A stretch of DNA of 64,000 nt from Pseudomonas sp. TTU2014-080ASC. GTDB lineage: Bacteria > Pseudomonadota > Gammaproteobacteria > Pseudomonadales > Pseudomonadaceae. Numbering within the stretch: the stretch's first letter is position 1; the number at the start of each line of letters is the position of its first letter. The notes beneath the pieces were generated by a model that did not search any database, was not told the DNA's origin, and saw nothing but the letters and a program-made list of their open reading frames with translations. The stretch covers positions 744,001 to 808,000 of the forward strand of contig NZ_LKKK01000011.1 in the NCBI RefSeq assembly GCF_001446935.1, in the 5' to 3' direction. Both the position numbers and the translations under genes were made by a program. This document shows, in pieces, positions 18,454 through 29,156 of this stretch.

Positions 18454-19473
18454 TTATTTCCTTGGGTCAAAGGCATCACGAGCGGCCTCGCCGATAAACA
18501 CCAGCAGGCTCAGCATCAGGGCCAGAATGACAAATGCACTCATGCCCAGCCACGGCGCCTGCAGGTTGGATTTGCCTTGGGCGACCAATTCGCCCAGCGA
18601 CGGTGCTCCAGGCGGCAGGCCGAAGCCCAGGAAGTCCAAGGCGGTCAGGGTGCCGATGGCGCTGGTGAGGATGAACGGCATAAAAGTCAGCGTCGAGACC
18701 ATGGCATTGGGCAGGATGTGGCGGAACATGATGGCGTTGTTCTGCATCCCCAAGGCCCGTGCAGCGCGCACATATTCGAGGTTACGCCCGCGCAGGAACT
18801 CGGCACGCACCAGATCGACCAGGCTCATCCACGAAAACAGCAGCATGATACCCAGCAACCACCAGAAGTTGGGCTGCACGAAACTGGCCAGAATGATCAG
18901 CAGATAGAGCACTGGCAGGCCTGACCAGATTTCCAGAAACCGCTGACCGATCAGGTCAATCCAGCCTCCGTAGAAGCCCTGCAAGGCACCGGCAATCACG
19001 CCGATGATGGAGCTGATGATGGTCAGGGTCAGGGCAAATAGTACGGAGATGCGGAAGCCATAGATGACCCGCGCCAAGACATCACGGCCTTGATCATCGG
19101 TGCCCAGCCAGTTTTCAGCGGAAGGCGGGGCCGGGGCCGGTACTTGCAGGTCGTAGTTGATGCTGGAATAGCTGTAGCGAATCGGCGGCCAGATCATCCA
19201 GCCTTGCTTTTCCTTGATCAGCTCTTGGAAGTACGGGCTTTTGTAGTTGGGTTGAAGGGGGAATTCACCGCCAAACGTGGTTTCGGGGTAACGCTTAAAT
19301 ACCGGGAAATACAGTTCGCTGTCGTAGCTGACAACCAGCGGTTTGTCGTTAGCGATCAGTTCCGCACCCAGGGTGATGACGAACAAGGTCAGGAAGATCC
19401 ACAGCGACCACCAGCCTCGTTTGTGGGCCTTGAACAGTTGCAGGCGACGTTGCGCAATTGGAGACAATTTCAT
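18454..19473 (-). CDS. yejE: ABC transporter permease (YejE)
   Basis: An inner-membrane permease of the DppC/OppC class. The 339-residue protein has a first membrane helix at WWSLWIFLTLFVITLGAELI, a long periplasmic loop, and the BPD-transport block with the EAA loop VRAARALGMQNNAIMFRHILPNAM. YejE-like proteins have a longer first loop than DppC, seen here (LYFPVFKRYPETTFGGEFP and LGTDDQGRDVLARVIYGF). The start at 19473 has GGGAG upstream and lies four bases past the yejB stop. It forms the channel with YejB. Confidence 0.92.
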   Translation of the reverse strand: MKLSPIAQRRLQLFKAHKRGWWSLWIFLTLFVITLGAELIANDKPLVVSYDSELYFPVFKRYPETTFGGEFPLQPNYKSPYFQELIKEKQGWMIWPPIRYSYSSINYDLQVPAPAPPSAENWLGTDDQGRDVLARVIYGFRISVLFALTLTIISSIIGVIAGALQGFYGGWIDLIGQRFLEIWSGLPVLYLLIILASFVQPNFWWLLGIMLLFSWMSLVDLVRAEFLRGRNLEYVRAARALGMQNNAIMFRHILPNAMVSTLTFMPFILTSAIGTLTALDFLGFGLPPGAPSLGELVAQGKSNLQAPWLGMSAFVILALMLSLLVFIGEAARDAFDPRK

Positions 19474-19477
19474 CTGC

Positions 19478-20548
19478 TTACTCCCGGCTCTCAAAGTCGA
19501 TACGGGGGTCGATCAGGGTGTAGGTAATGTCGCCAATCAATTTCACCACCAGGCCAAGTAGCGTGAAGATAAACAGGGTGCCGAACACCACCGGATAGTC
19601 CCGGTTGATAGCCGCTTCAAAACTCATCAGCCCCATACCGTCGAGGGAGAAGATCACCTCAATCAGCAAGGAGCCGGTAAAGAAAATGCCCATAAAGGCA
19701 GCAGGGAAACCGGCAATGACAATCAGCATGGCGTTGCGGAACACATGGCCATATAGCACGCGGTTCTTGGTCAAGCCCTTAGCCCTGGCAGTGACGACAT
19801 ATTGTTTGCTGATCTCGTCGAGAAAGCTGTTCTTGGTCAGCAGGGTGAGGGTGGCGAAGTTACCGATTACCAAGGCGGTAACCGGCAGCGCCAAGTGCCA
19901 GAAATAATCCAGAATCTTGCCGCTTAGGCTGAGCTCCTCAAAGTTGTTCGAGGTCAAACCGCGTAGTGGGAACCAGTCCCAATAGCTGCCACCGGCAAAC
20001 AGCACGATCAGCAAGATGGCAAACAGGAAGGCGGGAATGGCGTAGCCGATGATAATGGCCGAGCTGGTCCAGACGTCGAAGGCACTGCCGTTACGTGTGG
20101 CCTTGGCGATACCCAACGGGATTGATACCAGATACATGATCAAGGTGCTCCAGAGCCCGAGGGATATGGAGACCGGCATTTTTTCGATGATCAGGTCGAT
20201 CACCTCCGCGTCGCGGAAGAAACTGGAGCCAAAATCCAGCTGGGCGTAGCTTTTGAGCATCAGCCAGAAGCGTTCCGGGGCTGACTTATCAAAGCCGTAC
20301 ATCTGCTCGATTTCTTTAATCAGGTCTGGGTCCAGACCTTGGGCTCCCCGATAATTTGAACCGGCAACCGAAACTTCAGCGCCACCCCCGGCAACACGAC
20401 TGGTGGCGCCATCGAAGCCTTCCAGCTTGGCGATCATTTGCTCTACCGGGCCGCCGGGCGCGGCCTGGATGATGATGAAATTGATCAGCAGAATGCCGAA
20501 CAGGGTCGGAATGATCAGCAGCAAGCGCCGCAGTATATAAGCCAGCAT
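19478..20548 (-). CDS. yejB: ABC transporter permease (YejB)
   Basis: A 356-residue inner-membrane permease of the DppB/OppB class. It begins [24 protein letters not shown], and the YejB-type insertion follows ([23 protein letters not shown]), then [15 protein letters not shown]. The EAA loop reads [24 protein letters not shown]. It starts one base after the stop of the second binding protein and pairs with YejE. Confidence 0.92.
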   Translation of the reverse strand: MLAYILRRLLLIIPTLFGILLINFIIIQAAPGGPVEQMIAKLEGFDGATSRVAGGGAEVSVAGSNYRGAQGLDPDLIKEIEQMYGFDKSAPERFWLMLKSYAQLDFGSSFFRDAEVIDLIIEKMPVSISLGLWSTLIMYLVSIPLGIAKATRNGSAFDVWTSSAIIIGYAIPAFLFAILLIVLFAGGSYWDWFPLRGLTSNNFEELSLSGKILDYFWHLALPVTALVIGNFATLTLLTKNSFLDEISKQYVVTARAKGLTKNRVLYGHVFRNAMLIVIAGFPAAFMGIFFTGSLLIEVIFSLDGMGLMSFEAAINRDYPVVFGTLFIFTLLGLVVKLIGDITYTLIDPRIDFESRE

Positions 20549-20549
20549 G

Positions 20550-22391
20550 TTATTGCTCCGAACCGGAAGTCACAGGTTCGGCCGCAGCTGCCTTGGGTAG
20601 ATCACGGGCCCACCAGGTGTACAGGCCAATGTCGTACTTGGGGCTGGTCGCCGGGTGTTCGAAATGATTCCAATACGCGACGCGCCAGGTTTTGATGTGC
20701 CAGTTCGGTACCACGTAATAGCCCCACAGCAGTACACGGTCCAGCGCCCGTGAGCGGGTGATCAGATCCTGCCGGGAGTTCGCCTGGATCAGCGCAGTAA
20801 CCAGTGAGTCGATAGCCGGGTCTTTGAGGCCGATCAGGTTACGGCTCCCCGGGTTGTCGGCGCTGCTGGAATGCCAGTATTCACGCTGCTCATTACCCGG
20901 CGAAGAGGATTGTGGGAAGTTGCCGACAATCATGTCGTAATCACGCGAGCGCAGGCGGTTGATGTACTGGGAAACGTCGACCCGGCGGATCACCATGTCG
21001 ATGCCCAGGTCTGCCAAGTTGCGCTTATAGGGCAGCAGGATGCGTTCGAATTCGGTCTGCGCCAGCAAAAACTCAAAGCTGACCGGTGTGCCGGCAGCGT
21101 CCAGCATCTGATCGCCTTCTACACGCCATCCCGCTTCCTGGAGCAATTGGTAGGCCCGGCGTTGTTGTTCTCGGATGATGCCATTGCCGTCGGTGACAGT
21201 TGGCGCATATACCTCGGTAAACACGCTGGGCGGGACTTGCTCACGCAGCGGTTCAAGCAGCTCCAGTTCTGCTTCCGAAGGCAGGCCTTCAGCACCTAGT
21301 TCCGAGTTCTCAAAATAGCTGTGGGTTCGGGTATAGGCACTATTGAACAGTTGGCGGTTAGCCCATTCGAAATCAAACAGCAAGGAGAAGGCTTCGCGAA
21401 CCCGGCGGTCGTTGAATATCGGGCGTCGCGTGTTGAAGATAAACCCCTGCATACCCACCGGGTTGAAGTTGGGGATCTCTTCCTTGATTAATTGACCATT
21501 GGCGACGGCCGCTACGTTGTAAGCGGTGGCCCAGTTTTTCGCGCTGTTTTCCTGCCAGAAGTCGAAATGTCCGGCCTTGAGAGCCTCAAGGGCTACGGTG
21601 TTGTCGCGGTAATAGTCGAATTGCAGGGTATCGAAATTGTAGAAGCCACGGTTGACGGGCAGGTCTTGGCCCCACCAGTCTTTGACCCGCTCATAGCGGA
21701 TGGAACGCCCAGCCTGCACCTTGGCGACTTTGTAAGGGCCGCTGCCGAGCGGAATTTCAAGATTGGCTTTGCTGAAGTCGCGATCCTGCCACCAGTGTTT
21801 GGGGAGAACCGGCAGTTGCCCGACAATCAGAGGCAGCTCACGGTTGCCAGCATGTTTAAAGATGAATTTGACGCTCTTCGGGGATTCAACTTCGGCCCTT
21901 TCAACCTCGGCATAGTAGCCACGGTACATGGGGGTGCCTTTGCTCATGAGGAGGTCGAAGGTGAACTTCACATCCTCGGCTGTAATGGGCTGGCCGTCAT
22001 GAAAGCGAGCTTTTGGGTTCAGATAAAACCGTACCCAGGAGTTGTCGTCAGCTTTCTCGATTTTCTCTGCCAGCAGGCCATAAACCGTAAAGGGTTCGTC
22101 CATGCTGTGGGTGGTCAGGGTGTCGTAAATAAGGTTGATCCCTTCGGCGGAGACACCTTTGCTGATGAACGGGTTGAAACTGTCAAAACTACCGAACCCA
22201 GCCTGGCGCAGTGTGCCGCCTTTGGGGGCGTCTGGGTTGGTGTAATCGAAGTGCTTGAAGTTAGCCGGATATTTGGCGGGCTCGCCATACAGCGTCAGGG
22301 CATGTTGTGGCGCTGCAAAAGTCAGGCTGGCGGCGCTCAGCAGGACAACACCACTGATGTGAGCAAGTGCGCGCAAGGCAGCGTGGGTCAT
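20550..22391 (-). CDS. Periplasmic solute-binding protein, family 5 (YejA-like), second copy
   Basis: A 613-residue extracytoplasmic binding protein of SBP family 5 (peptide/nickel class). A Sec signal peptide is visible: hydrophobic [16 protein letters not shown] followed by PQHALTLYG. The family block [25 protein letters not shown] and [41 protein letters not shown] mark the YejA branch. It is a diverged paralogue of the preceding gene, which it overlaps by four bases (ATGA). The two may broaden the peptide range of one transporter; specificity cannot be read from sequence. Confidence 0.9.
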   Translation of the reverse strand: MTHAALRALAHISGVVLLSAASLTFAAPQHALTLYGEPAKYPANFKHFDYTNPDAPKGGTLRQAGFGSFDSFNPFISKGVSAEGINLIYDTLTTHSMDEPFTVYGLLAEKIEKADDNSWVRFYLNPKARFHDGQPITAEDVKFTFDLLMSKGTPMYRGYYAEVERAEVESPKSVKFIFKHAGNRELPLIVGQLPVLPKHWWQDRDFSKANLEIPLGSGPYKVAKVQAGRSIRYERVKDWWGQDLPVNRGFYNFDTLQFDYYRDNTVALEALKAGHFDFWQENSAKNWATAYNVAAVANGQLIKEEIPNFNPVGMQGFIFNTRRPIFNDRRVREAFSLLFDFEWANRQLFNSAYTRTHSYFENSELGAEGLPSEAELELLEPLREQVPPSVFTEVYAPTVTDGNGIIREQQRRAYQLLQEAGWRVEGDQMLDAAGTPVSFEFLLAQTEFERILLPYKRNLADLGIDMVIRRVDVSQYINRLRSRDYDMIVGNFPQSSSPGNEQREYWHSSSADNPGSRNLIGLKDPAIDSLVTALIQANSRQDLITRSRALDRVLLWGYYVVPNWHIKTWRVAYWNHFEHPATSPKYDIGLYTWWARDLPKAAAAEPVTSGSEQ

Positions 22392-24223
22392 TCAGCTTTC
22401 TCCATGGGCTTGAGCCACCAACTACGCAGGCCCAGCGTGTAGGGTGGTGTGGTGTGGAATGCAAAACGGTTTCGATAAGCCAGCCGATGGTAATCGATAT
22501 ACCAGTTCGGGATGCTGTAATGCTGCCACAACAATACCCGGTCTAGCGCACGGGCGGCTGCAACTTGTTGATCGCGGCTCTGAGCTGCCAGTAGTTGGGC
22601 GATTAGCTCATCAACTACAGGGTGAGCCACACCTGCATAGTTACGCCCGCCCTTGACCATGGTCTGGGAAGAATGGAAGTACAGGGATTGCTCTATTCCC
22701 GGGCTGTTGGTTTGCGGCAGCGTGGTCAGAATCATGTCGAAATCGTATTGGTCCAGACGCTGCTTGTACTGGGCGCGATCTACCGTGCGCAAATTGGCCT
22801 GGATGCCGATACTCGCCAGGTTCTTGGTATAGGACTGGAGAATGCGCTCCAGATTTGGGTTAACCAGTAGGATCTCAAACTGCAGGGGCTTGCCTTTGCT
22901 ATTAGTAATGCGTTGGCCGGAAGGCTTCCAGCCCGCTTCGGCCAATAGGCTGAGCGCGCGCCGCAGTGTTTCACGGGGGATGCCTCTTCCATCTGTGTGC
23001 GGGACGCTAAAGGGTTCTGTAAATAGGCGGGCCTGGAGTTTCTTACGGTGCGGAGACAGTAGGAGCCACTCAGCCCCAATCGGCGTGTCTGTCGCTGAGA
23101 ATTCACTGTTAGGGAAGTAGCTTTTCGCCCGTGTGTAGGAGCTGTTGAAGAGAGCTCGGTTGGCCCATTCGAAGTCGAACATCAATCCCAAAGCTTCGCG
23201 CACTTTGCGCTCAGCGAAGATATCCCGGCGGGTGTTCATAAACAGCGCCTGAGTCTGGGTCGGTATCTTGTGAGGGATTTCCGCACGGATCACTTCGCCT
23301 CTGGCCAGTGCCGGGAAGCGGTAGGCCGTGGCCCAATTTTTTGCCTGCTGTTCGATGTAGATATCAAACTCGCCAGCTTTGAAGGCTTCAAACGCGACAT
23401 TGCTGTCGCGGTAGAACTCGACCTCTACACGGTCAAAGTTGTACTTCCCGCGATTCACAGGCAAATCACTTCCCCACCAGTCTTTGACGCGCTCGAACAC
23501 TAGGCTGCGGCCAGGGCTGACGTGGGTGATCCGGTACGGCCCATTGCCCAGCGGCGGCTCGAAGGTGGTCGCTTTGAAGTCGCGGTCTTTCCAGTAGTGT
23601 TGCGGCAGTACTGGCAACTCGCCCAGACGCAGAATCTGCAGGGAGCTGTTCGGTTGCTTAAGGATAAAACGGATGCTCAAGCGGTTGAGGATGTCTACCC
23701 GTTTAACCTCCTGCAAATTGGCGCGGTACAGCGGATGGCCTTCCTTGAGCAGCAGGCGGTAGGAGAACGCCACGTCGTAGGCGGTGATGGGCTTGCCGTC
23801 GTGGAAGCGGGCTTGCGGGCGGATATTGAACACCACCCAGCTGCGATCATCACTGTACTCAACAGACTCTGCTACCAGTCCGTAGCTCGAAGCGGGTTCA
23901 TCTCCAGATGGATCGTAAGCACCGGTTCCCACCATCAGCGGGGCATTCAGCTCGTTTACTCCATACTGAAGAAAATTAGCCGTGCTGATCGGGCTGGAGC
24001 CTTTGATGGTGTAAGGGTTGAGCGTGTCAAAGGTGCCTGACGCCATCATACGCAACGTGCCGCCTTTTGGGGCTTTAGGGTTAACCCAATCGAAATGCGA
24101 GAAACTGGCGGGGTACTTCAGGTCACCGAACTGAGCGTAACCATGACTTTTATAGACCTCTGCCCAGGCGCTTTGCGTGATAACGATGATCAGTAGGGAA
24201 ATCAGTGAGAGCAGGGCACGCAT
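22388..24223 (-). CDS. Periplasmic solute-binding protein, family 5 (YejA-like), first copy
   Basis: First gene of the five-gene transporter operon. The 611-residue protein has a Sec signal peptide (LLSLISLLIIVITQSAWAEVYK) and the YejA blocks [24 protein letters not shown] and [41 protein letters not shown]. Both copies keep the tail WYID/WHIK-x-x-R-x-AYWN/RN, so they share an origin. No strong Shine-Dalgarno precedes the ATG at 24223. The operon promoter should lie in 24224-24468, where I found no clear -35/-10 pair. Confidence 0.9.
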   Translation of the reverse strand: MRALLSLISLLIIVITQSAWAEVYKSHGYAQFGDLKYPASFSHFDWVNPKAPKGGTLRMMASGTFDTLNPYTIKGSSPISTANFLQYGVNELNAPLMVGTGAYDPSGDEPASSYGLVAESVEYSDDRSWVVFNIRPQARFHDGKPITAYDVAFSYRLLLKEGHPLYRANLQEVKRVDILNRLSIRFILKQPNSSLQILRLGELPVLPQHYWKDRDFKATTFEPPLGNGPYRITHVSPGRSLVFERVKDWWGSDLPVNRGKYNFDRVEVEFYRDSNVAFEAFKAGEFDIYIEQQAKNWATAYRFPALARGEVIRAEIPHKIPTQTQALFMNTRRDIFAERKVREALGLMFDFEWANRALFNSSYTRAKSYFPNSEFSATDTPIGAEWLLLSPHRKKLQARLFTEPFSVPHTDGRGIPRETLRRALSLLAEAGWKPSGQRITNSKGKPLQFEILLVNPNLERILQSYTKNLASIGIQANLRTVDRAQYKQRLDQYDFDMILTTLPQTNSPGIEQSLYFHSSQTMVKGGRNYAGVAHPVVDELIAQLLAAQSRDQQVAAARALDRVLLWQHYSIPNWYIDYHRLAYRNRFAFHTTPPYTLGLRSWWLKPMEKAE

Positions 24224-24468
24224 TCAATAAAGTATCCGATCCGTGGCGTCTGGAAGGCAGCTGAGAGGCCACATTAACAGCTTGTTCCGGCACGAAAAAG
24301 AGTACTTGAACAAGAGTGCCATTAATCATGTTTAGGCCAGGGTTATTCTTGTACTGCCCTGGTGTGCAGGGGCTGCGACAAAAGAATTCAGCCCCGGCCA
24401 TTAGCGGACTGAAGCGAAATCCAAGTTGCGGTTAGATCTGACCTGTCACATCACAACAGGTTCTGTAA

Positions 24469-26061
24469 TCAGTTGGCTGTATACAGGGTCAGTGTCTGGC
24501 CAGGCCTGAGGGATTTACCCGCCCTTGGATTCCAGTCTTGCAGACTGCTCATAGGCACTTTGAAGCGCCGTGCGATCTCGTACAGCGAGTCCCCGGACTG
24601 AACGCGATAGTAGGTGATATTTTGCCGGGGCTGGCCGCCAGTGCTGCTGCGCGTAGCTGTCTGGGATTGTGCGGCTGCGGCCTGAATGTTCAGGACCTGG
24701 CCGACTTTAAGGCTGTTGCCTGAGAGACGGTTCCAGCGCTGAATGTCACTGACCCGGACATTGTGGCGTTGGGCGATTTGCCACAGGTTGTCGCCACTCT
24801 TGACCCGGTAGGTGCGCGTCGCCGGAGTCTGGGCCACCGCCTGCCGTTCACTGCGTTGCTGATAAAGCGGCTCTTGGCTAGCTGCTGTTGCCTGGGCTGG
24901 AATGTTGAGGATCTGGCCAACGCTCAGGTTATTACCCGAAAGCTTATTAATGTCGCGCAGTGTGTTGACAGTGATTTGGTTGCGATTGGCAATGCTGTGC
25001 AGGCTGTCGCCTGGCTTGACCCGGTATTCCTGCCAATTGACCGCTTCAGCCTTGAGCAACGATAGGCTGGCACTAAATTGCTCGGCTTTGTCTGCCGGTA
25101 CCAGCAGGTGCTGCGGACCGTCGTGAGTGATGCCCTTCTTGTAGGCCGGGTTCAGTAGTTCGAGTTCGCTTTCGTCGAGGTTGGCGATCTGCGCTACGCG
25201 GGCAAGATCCATGCGCTGGTTGAAGGCGACCTTCTCGAAATAAGGCTCGTTAGCGATTGGGGCCAAGCTTACGCCGTAGGCCTGAGGAGTCATGATCACC
25301 TGGGACAAGGCGAGCAGTTTAGGCACGTAGTTCTGTGTTTCAGTGGGCAGCGACAGGTTCCAGTAATCCGTTGGCAGCCCAAGCTTTTCGTTGCGCTCAA
25401 TAGCTCGGCTAACTCGGCCTTCACCGGCGTTATAAGCTGCCAGGGCAAGCAGCCAGTCACCGTTGAACATCTCTTTGAGGCGGCTCAGGTAATCAATGGC
25501 AGCCTGCGTTGACGCCATCACATCCCGGCGACCGTCGTACCAGTTGGTTTGGCGCAGGTTGAAGTTGCGTCCAGTGGACGGAATGAATTGCCATAGCCCA
25601 ACAGCATGGGCGCGGGAATAGGCCAGCGGGTTGTAGGCGCTTTCAATCATCGGCAGCAATGCCAATTCGGTTGGCATGTTGTGCTGCTCTAGGCGCTCTA
25701 CGATGTAATGAATGTAGGGGCTGCTGCTATTAGCGGCTTTTTCAACGAAGGAAGAGTTACTGACAAACCACAGACGCTGCTGCTCAATGCGCGGGTTAAG
25801 GGTGATGTTGTCCTGAAGTTGATAGCCGCCGCGCACACGGTCCCAGATATCTTTGGGCTGGCTGCTGGCACTGCTGGCAGTTTCACTCAACCATTCGGGG
25901 GTGCGCTGCAGGCCGACAGCCAGGTCGGTATTACGACCGGTGTCGGCACTTTGCTGTTGTGTCTGACAGCCGGCCAGCACGATGCACATCATCACTACAA
26001 AGTGCCGTGCACTTTGTGCGAATACCTTAAAAATCAAGGAGTTGCTATGTGAAGATGACAT
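24469..26061 (-). CDS. mltD: Membrane-bound lytic murein transglycosylase D (MltD) with three LysM repeats
   Basis: An outer-membrane lipoprotein that cleaves peptidoglycan glycan strands to 1,6-anhydro ends. The 530-residue protein has a lipobox (VLAGC, cysteine near 32), then a family 1D transglycosylase domain with the catalytic glutamate in LPMIESAYNP and the GLWQFIPSTGR block. Three LysM modules follow (about 347-390, 418-462, 483-527), each opening YRV-K/Q-x-GDSL/GDNL. P. aeruginosa MltD is of similar size. No strong ribosome site is seen at 26061; a downstream ATG near the lipobox is possible but would shorten the signal peptide too far. gloB lies 100 bp upstream on the same strand. 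Confidence 0.94.
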   Translation of the reverse strand: MSSSHSNSLIFKVFAQSARHFVVMMCIVLAGCQTQQQSADTGRNTDLAVGLQRTPEWLSETASSASSQPKDIWDRVRGGYQLQDNITLNPRIEQQRLWFVSNSSFVEKAANSSSPYIHYIVERLEQHNMPTELALLPMIESAYNPLAYSRAHAVGLWQFIPSTGRNFNLRQTNWYDGRRDVMASTQAAIDYLSRLKEMFNGDWLLALAAYNAGEGRVSRAIERNEKLGLPTDYWNLSLPTETQNYVPKLLALSQVIMTPQAYGVSLAPIANEPYFEKVAFNQRMDLARVAQIANLDESELELLNPAYKKGITHDGPQHLLVPADKAEQFSASLSLLKAEAVNWQEYRVKPGDSLHSIANRNQITVNTLRDINKLSGNNLSVGQILNIPAQATAASQEPLYQQRSERQAVAQTPATRTYRVKSGDNLWQIAQRHNVRVSDIQRWNRLSGNSLKVGQVLNIQAAAAQSQTATRSSTGGQPRQNITYYRVQSGDSLYEIARRFKVPMSSLQDWNPRAGKSLRPGQTLTLYTAN

Positions 26062-26160
26062 TGGCTGAGGTGTATTTCCCGTAAAAAAATTCGGGCGATT
26101 CTAGGAATCGGTCCAGCCGTGGTCAAGTTTTAACCAGTGTTGTGCGACATAATGTTCATT

Positions 26161-26934
26161 TCAGAACGTGTCCTTCCAGCTGCGCAACGCGGCAAATACG
26201 GCGACGGAATCCTTGAGTGCTGTGTCGCAGTGACGCACCGCTGAAGCAATCACTTCAGGTGTTTCACAGCGTAGAAATGGATTGGTGCTTTTCTCTAGGC
26301 CGATTGTAGACGGAAGGCTGATGCATCCTTCTTGGCGCCATTGCGTAACCTCTTCAAAACGCTGTTGTAAACGGCTATTACCGGGCTCTACTGCGACCGC
26401 AAAGCGCAGATTGCTGAGGGTGTATTCGTGGGTGCAATAGACGTGGGTCTGCTCAGGCAATTCAGCAAAACGGCTCAGGGAGGCATACATTTGCGCTGGT
26501 GTGCCTTCGAACAGGCGACCACAGCCAGCGGCAAACAGGGTGTCGCCGCAGAACAACCAGTGCTGTTCAGGTTGCACATAAGCAATATGGCCAATGGTGT
26601 GACCCGGTACGGCCATGACTGAAAAACTCAGGCCCAGAACCTCTAACTGATCACCGTCATTCAGAGCCACATCCCGGGCTGGAATCCTTTCATTGGCTGG
26701 GCCGCTAACGCGCGCGCCGGTTGCGGCTTTTAACGACTCAACGCCGCCGACATGGTCAGAGTGGTGGTGGGTGATCAGGATATCGCTGAGCTGCCAGCCC
26801 GGGTTTTCATCCAGCCAGGCCAATACTGGCGCAGCGTCACCTGGGTCGACAACCGCGCAGCGGCGGTTGGTCGGCTCTTGCAGAAGCCAGATATAGTTGT
26901 CATTGAAAGCGGGTAGTGCGTCGATTTTGATCAT
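26161..26934 (-). CDS. gloB: Hydroxyacylglutathione hydrolase (glyoxalase II) GloB
   Basis: GloB hydrolyses S-D-lactoylglutathione to D-lactate and glutathione, the second step of methylglyoxal detoxification. The 257-residue metallo-beta-lactamase-fold protein has the metal motif [17 protein letters not shown] and [18 protein letters not shown], then the family C-terminus with [11 protein letters not shown]. The start at 26934 yields the conserved [16 protein letters not shown]. It is divergent from a YafS-like methyltransferase; the same gloB-yafS-rnhA-dnaQ grouping occurs in E. coli. Confidence 0.95.
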   Translation of the reverse strand: MIKIDALPAFNDNYIWLLQEPTNRRCAVVDPGDAAPVLAWLDENPGWQLSDILITHHHSDHVGGVESLKAATGARVSGPANERIPARDVALNDGDQLEVLGLSFSVMAVPGHTIGHIAYVQPEQHWLFCGDTLFAAGCGRLFEGTPAQMYASLSRFAELPEQTHVYCTHEYTLSNLRFAVAVEPGNSRLQQRFEEVTQWRQEGCISLPSTIGLEKSTNPFLRCETPEVIASAVRHCDTALKDSVAVFAALRSWKDTF

Positions 26935-27052
26935 GGGATAGTCGCTAATCAGGTCGCAAAGGCGCATCTTAGGATTTGTGTGTCAGAGCGTCGAGCCCGC
27001 CAACGGCTTAGCATCAGGCCAGTATGGCGTGATCACGTGAAGGTGAGAGGGT

Positions 27053-27838
27053 ATGTCCGGACATCCAATTGCCAGTGCTGATAAAGAATGGCTAAACCTA
27101 AACGCGGCCGCCCGTGCCTGGTTGGCGGGGCCGCATGGTCAGCTGTTGCTGACCCAGGAGCAGCCCTTGCTCGAGGAGGAGCTGGGCCGTCTGTTTGGCG
27201 GATTTCTCCTGCATTACGGGCCCGCGGCAGACAATCCGCCAGGCACTGGCATGATTCAGCGCACCGTGCGACTGGGGGCACCGTTCGCTGGTATCGATAT
27301 TGTTTGTGACGAACATTCCTGGCCGGTCAGCGAGGGAGCAGCTGATGCGGTGTTGCTGCAGCATGGCTTAGATTTCAGCCTGATGCCTCATGGATTGTTG
27401 CGCGAAGCGGCTCGCGGCGTCAGACCAGGAGGGCACTTGCTGATACTGGGAATCAACCCGCTCAGCCTGTGGGGCTTGGGTCACACCCTGAAAAGGGGGG
27501 ATCTGCGTAAGGCACGCTGTATTTCCCCTGCACGAATCACCGACTGGCTGAATGTGCTGGGCTTTGTGCTGGAGAAACGCAGCTTCGGGTGCTATCGTCC
27601 GCCGCTTTCTTCGCCGGTGTGGCAGGAACGGCTGGCACCGCTCGAGCGTCTGGGACGTCGCTGGGGCTTGCCGGGAGCGGGGTTTTATCTGTTAGTGGCC
27701 CGCAAGCTTGTCCGTGGCGTCAGACCGAATAAAGTGGTCAATCGCCCACCACTGGGCAAGTTACTGCCTTTGCCGGTGGCACAAGTCAGCCGTTATCAAC
27801 CCGGACAGCCGGACAACTATCAATCGCGGAATGACTGA
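27053..27838 (+). CDS. SAM-dependent methyltransferase, YafS-like
   Basis: A 261-residue class I methyltransferase-fold protein of unknown substrate. It has a weak SAM-site region (LGAPFAGIDIVCDEHSWPVSEGAADAVLLQHGLDF) and the post-fold block LREAARGVRPGGHLLILGINPLSLWGL, typical of a type 11 methyltransferase. Proteins like this sit between gloB and rnhA in many gammaproteobacteria (YafS in E. coli), including Pseudomonas. The classical glycine-rich motif I is not obvious, so catalytic activity is not certain. It is followed by rnhA after 3 bp and probably co-transcribed with rnhA and dnaQ. Confidence 0.82.
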   Translation: MSGHPIASADKEWLNLNAAARAWLAGPHGQLLLTQEQPLLEEELGRLFGGFLLHYGPAADNPPGTGMIQRTVRLGAPFAGIDIVCDEHSWPVSEGAADAVLLQHGLDFSLMPHGLLREAARGVRPGGHLLILGINPLSLWGLGHTLKRGDLRKARCISPARITDWLNVLGFVLEKRSFGCYRPPLSSPVWQERLAPLERLGRRWGLPGAGFYLLVARKLVRGVRPNKVVNRPPLGKLLPLPVAQVSRYQPGQPDNYQSRND

Positions 27839-27841
27839 TAC

Positions 27842-28294
27842 ATGAGTGAACAGGTCCTTATCTACACTGACGGAGCCTGCAAGGGTAATCCGGGTGTTGG
27901 AGGCTGGGGCGCGCTGCTTATTTATAAGGGCGTGGAAAAGGAATTGTGGGGCGGCGAGCCGGACACCACCAATAACCGCATGGAAATGACCGCAGCGATT
28001 CGGGCGTTAGCCGAGCTCAAGCGCAGCTGCGACGTGTGTCTGGTGACTGACTCGCAATACCTGATGCAGGGTATTCAGGACTGGATGCCGAACTGGAAAA
28101 AACGTGGTTGGAAAACAGCAGCCAAGCAGCCTGTAAAGAATGCGGATTTGTGGCAGCAACTGGACGAGCAGGTGAATCGGCATAACGTCACCTGGCGTTG
28201 GGTGCGTGGGCACACCGGCGACTCGGGGAACGAGCGCGCCGATCAGTTAGCTAACCGCGGAGTCGATGATGTGAGAGGGTTGAAACATGCGTAG
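27842..28294 (+). CDS. rnhA: Ribonuclease HI
   Basis: RNase HI cuts the RNA strand of RNA-DNA hybrids, including R-loops and primer remnants. The 150-residue protein keeps the catalytic acidic residues D10 ([11 protein letters not shown]), E48 (NNRMEMTA), D70 (VTDSQY) and the aspartate of GNERADQLA, along with the basic handle region [15 protein letters not shown]. It overlaps dnaQ by 8 bp, so the two are translationally linked. Confidence 0.97.
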   Translation: MSEQVLIYTDGACKGNPGVGGWGALLIYKGVEKELWGGEPDTTNNRMEMTAAIRALAELKRSCDVCLVTDSQYLMQGIQDWMPNWKKRGWKTAAKQPVKNADLWQQLDEQVNRHNVTWRWVRGHTGDSGNERADQLANRGVDDVRGLKHA

Positions 28295-29027
28295 CGTGGT
28301 TCTGGATACTGAAACCACCGGTATGCCGGTGACCGATGGCCACCGGATTATTGAGATCGGCTGTGTCGAATTGATGGGGCGCCGCCTGACTGGTCGTCAC
28401 TTCCACGTTTACCTGCAGCCTGATCGTGAAATCGACGAGGGCGCGATTGCAGTCCACGGGATCACCAACGAATTCGTACAGGACAAGCCGCGCTTTAAGG
28501 ATGTAGCCGACGAATTCTTCGAGTTCATCAATGGTGCGCAGCTGATCATCCATAACGCGGCGTTCGACGTTGGCTTTATCAACAACGAATTTGCCCTGAT
28601 GGAGCAGCACGACCGTGCTGATATCAGTGAGCATTGCTCGATCCTAGATACCCTGCTGATGGCCCGTGAGCGCCATCCTGGGCAGCGCAACAACCTCGAT
28701 GCCCTGTGTAAGCGTTACGGCGTAGATAACTCCGGTCGTGAGCTGCACGGCGCATTGTTGGATGCCGAGATTCTTGCCGACGTCTATCTGGCCATGACTG
28801 GCGGGCAGACTAACCTTTCCTTGGCCGGTGATGGCAGTGAAAGCAATGGTGGTCGCCAGCAAGCTTCGCCAATCAAACGTTTGCCTGCTGATCGTCCGCG
28901 CACCCGGGTGATTACAGCCAGCCCGGAAGAGCTGGAGGCGCATCTGGCTCGCCTGGCGATCATTGAAAAGTCCGCAGGTGCACCCTCTCTGTGGGCGCAG
29001 ATGGAGCAGGGCGAAGGCAACGCCTGA
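28287..29027 (+). CDS. dnaQ: DNA polymerase III epsilon subunit (3'-5' proofreading exonuclease)
   Basis: The editing subunit of the replicative polymerase. The 246-residue protein has exonuclease motifs ExoI (LDTETTGM), ExoII ([14 protein letters not shown]) and ExoIII ([15 protein letters not shown], with H and D). The beta-clamp-binding peptide QTNLSL follows near residue 171, then a linker and a C-terminal alpha-subunit-binding segment. It begins inside the end of rnhA, a compact arrangement. Confidence 0.96.
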   Translation: MRSVVLDTETTGMPVTDGHRIIEIGCVELMGRRLTGRHFHVYLQPDREIDEGAIAVHGITNEFVQDKPRFKDVADEFFEFINGAQLIIHNAAFDVGFINNEFALMEQHDRADISEHCSILDTLLMARERHPGQRNNLDALCKRYGVDNSGRELHGALLDAEILADVYLAMTGGQTNLSLAGDGSESNGGRQQASPIKRLPADRPRTRVITASPEELEAHLARLAIIEKSAGAPSLWAQMEQGEGNA

Positions 29028-29156
29028 GTCGGTCTCCAGTTATCTGCTAGCGACCTTTTCTTATAAGGCGGCGTGAATGGGGTTCCGCGCAGGCGGTCAA
29101 GCCTCTAACCTGATGGGATAGGCAGACACGATCTGCCGCTCATCAGGGACGCCATA

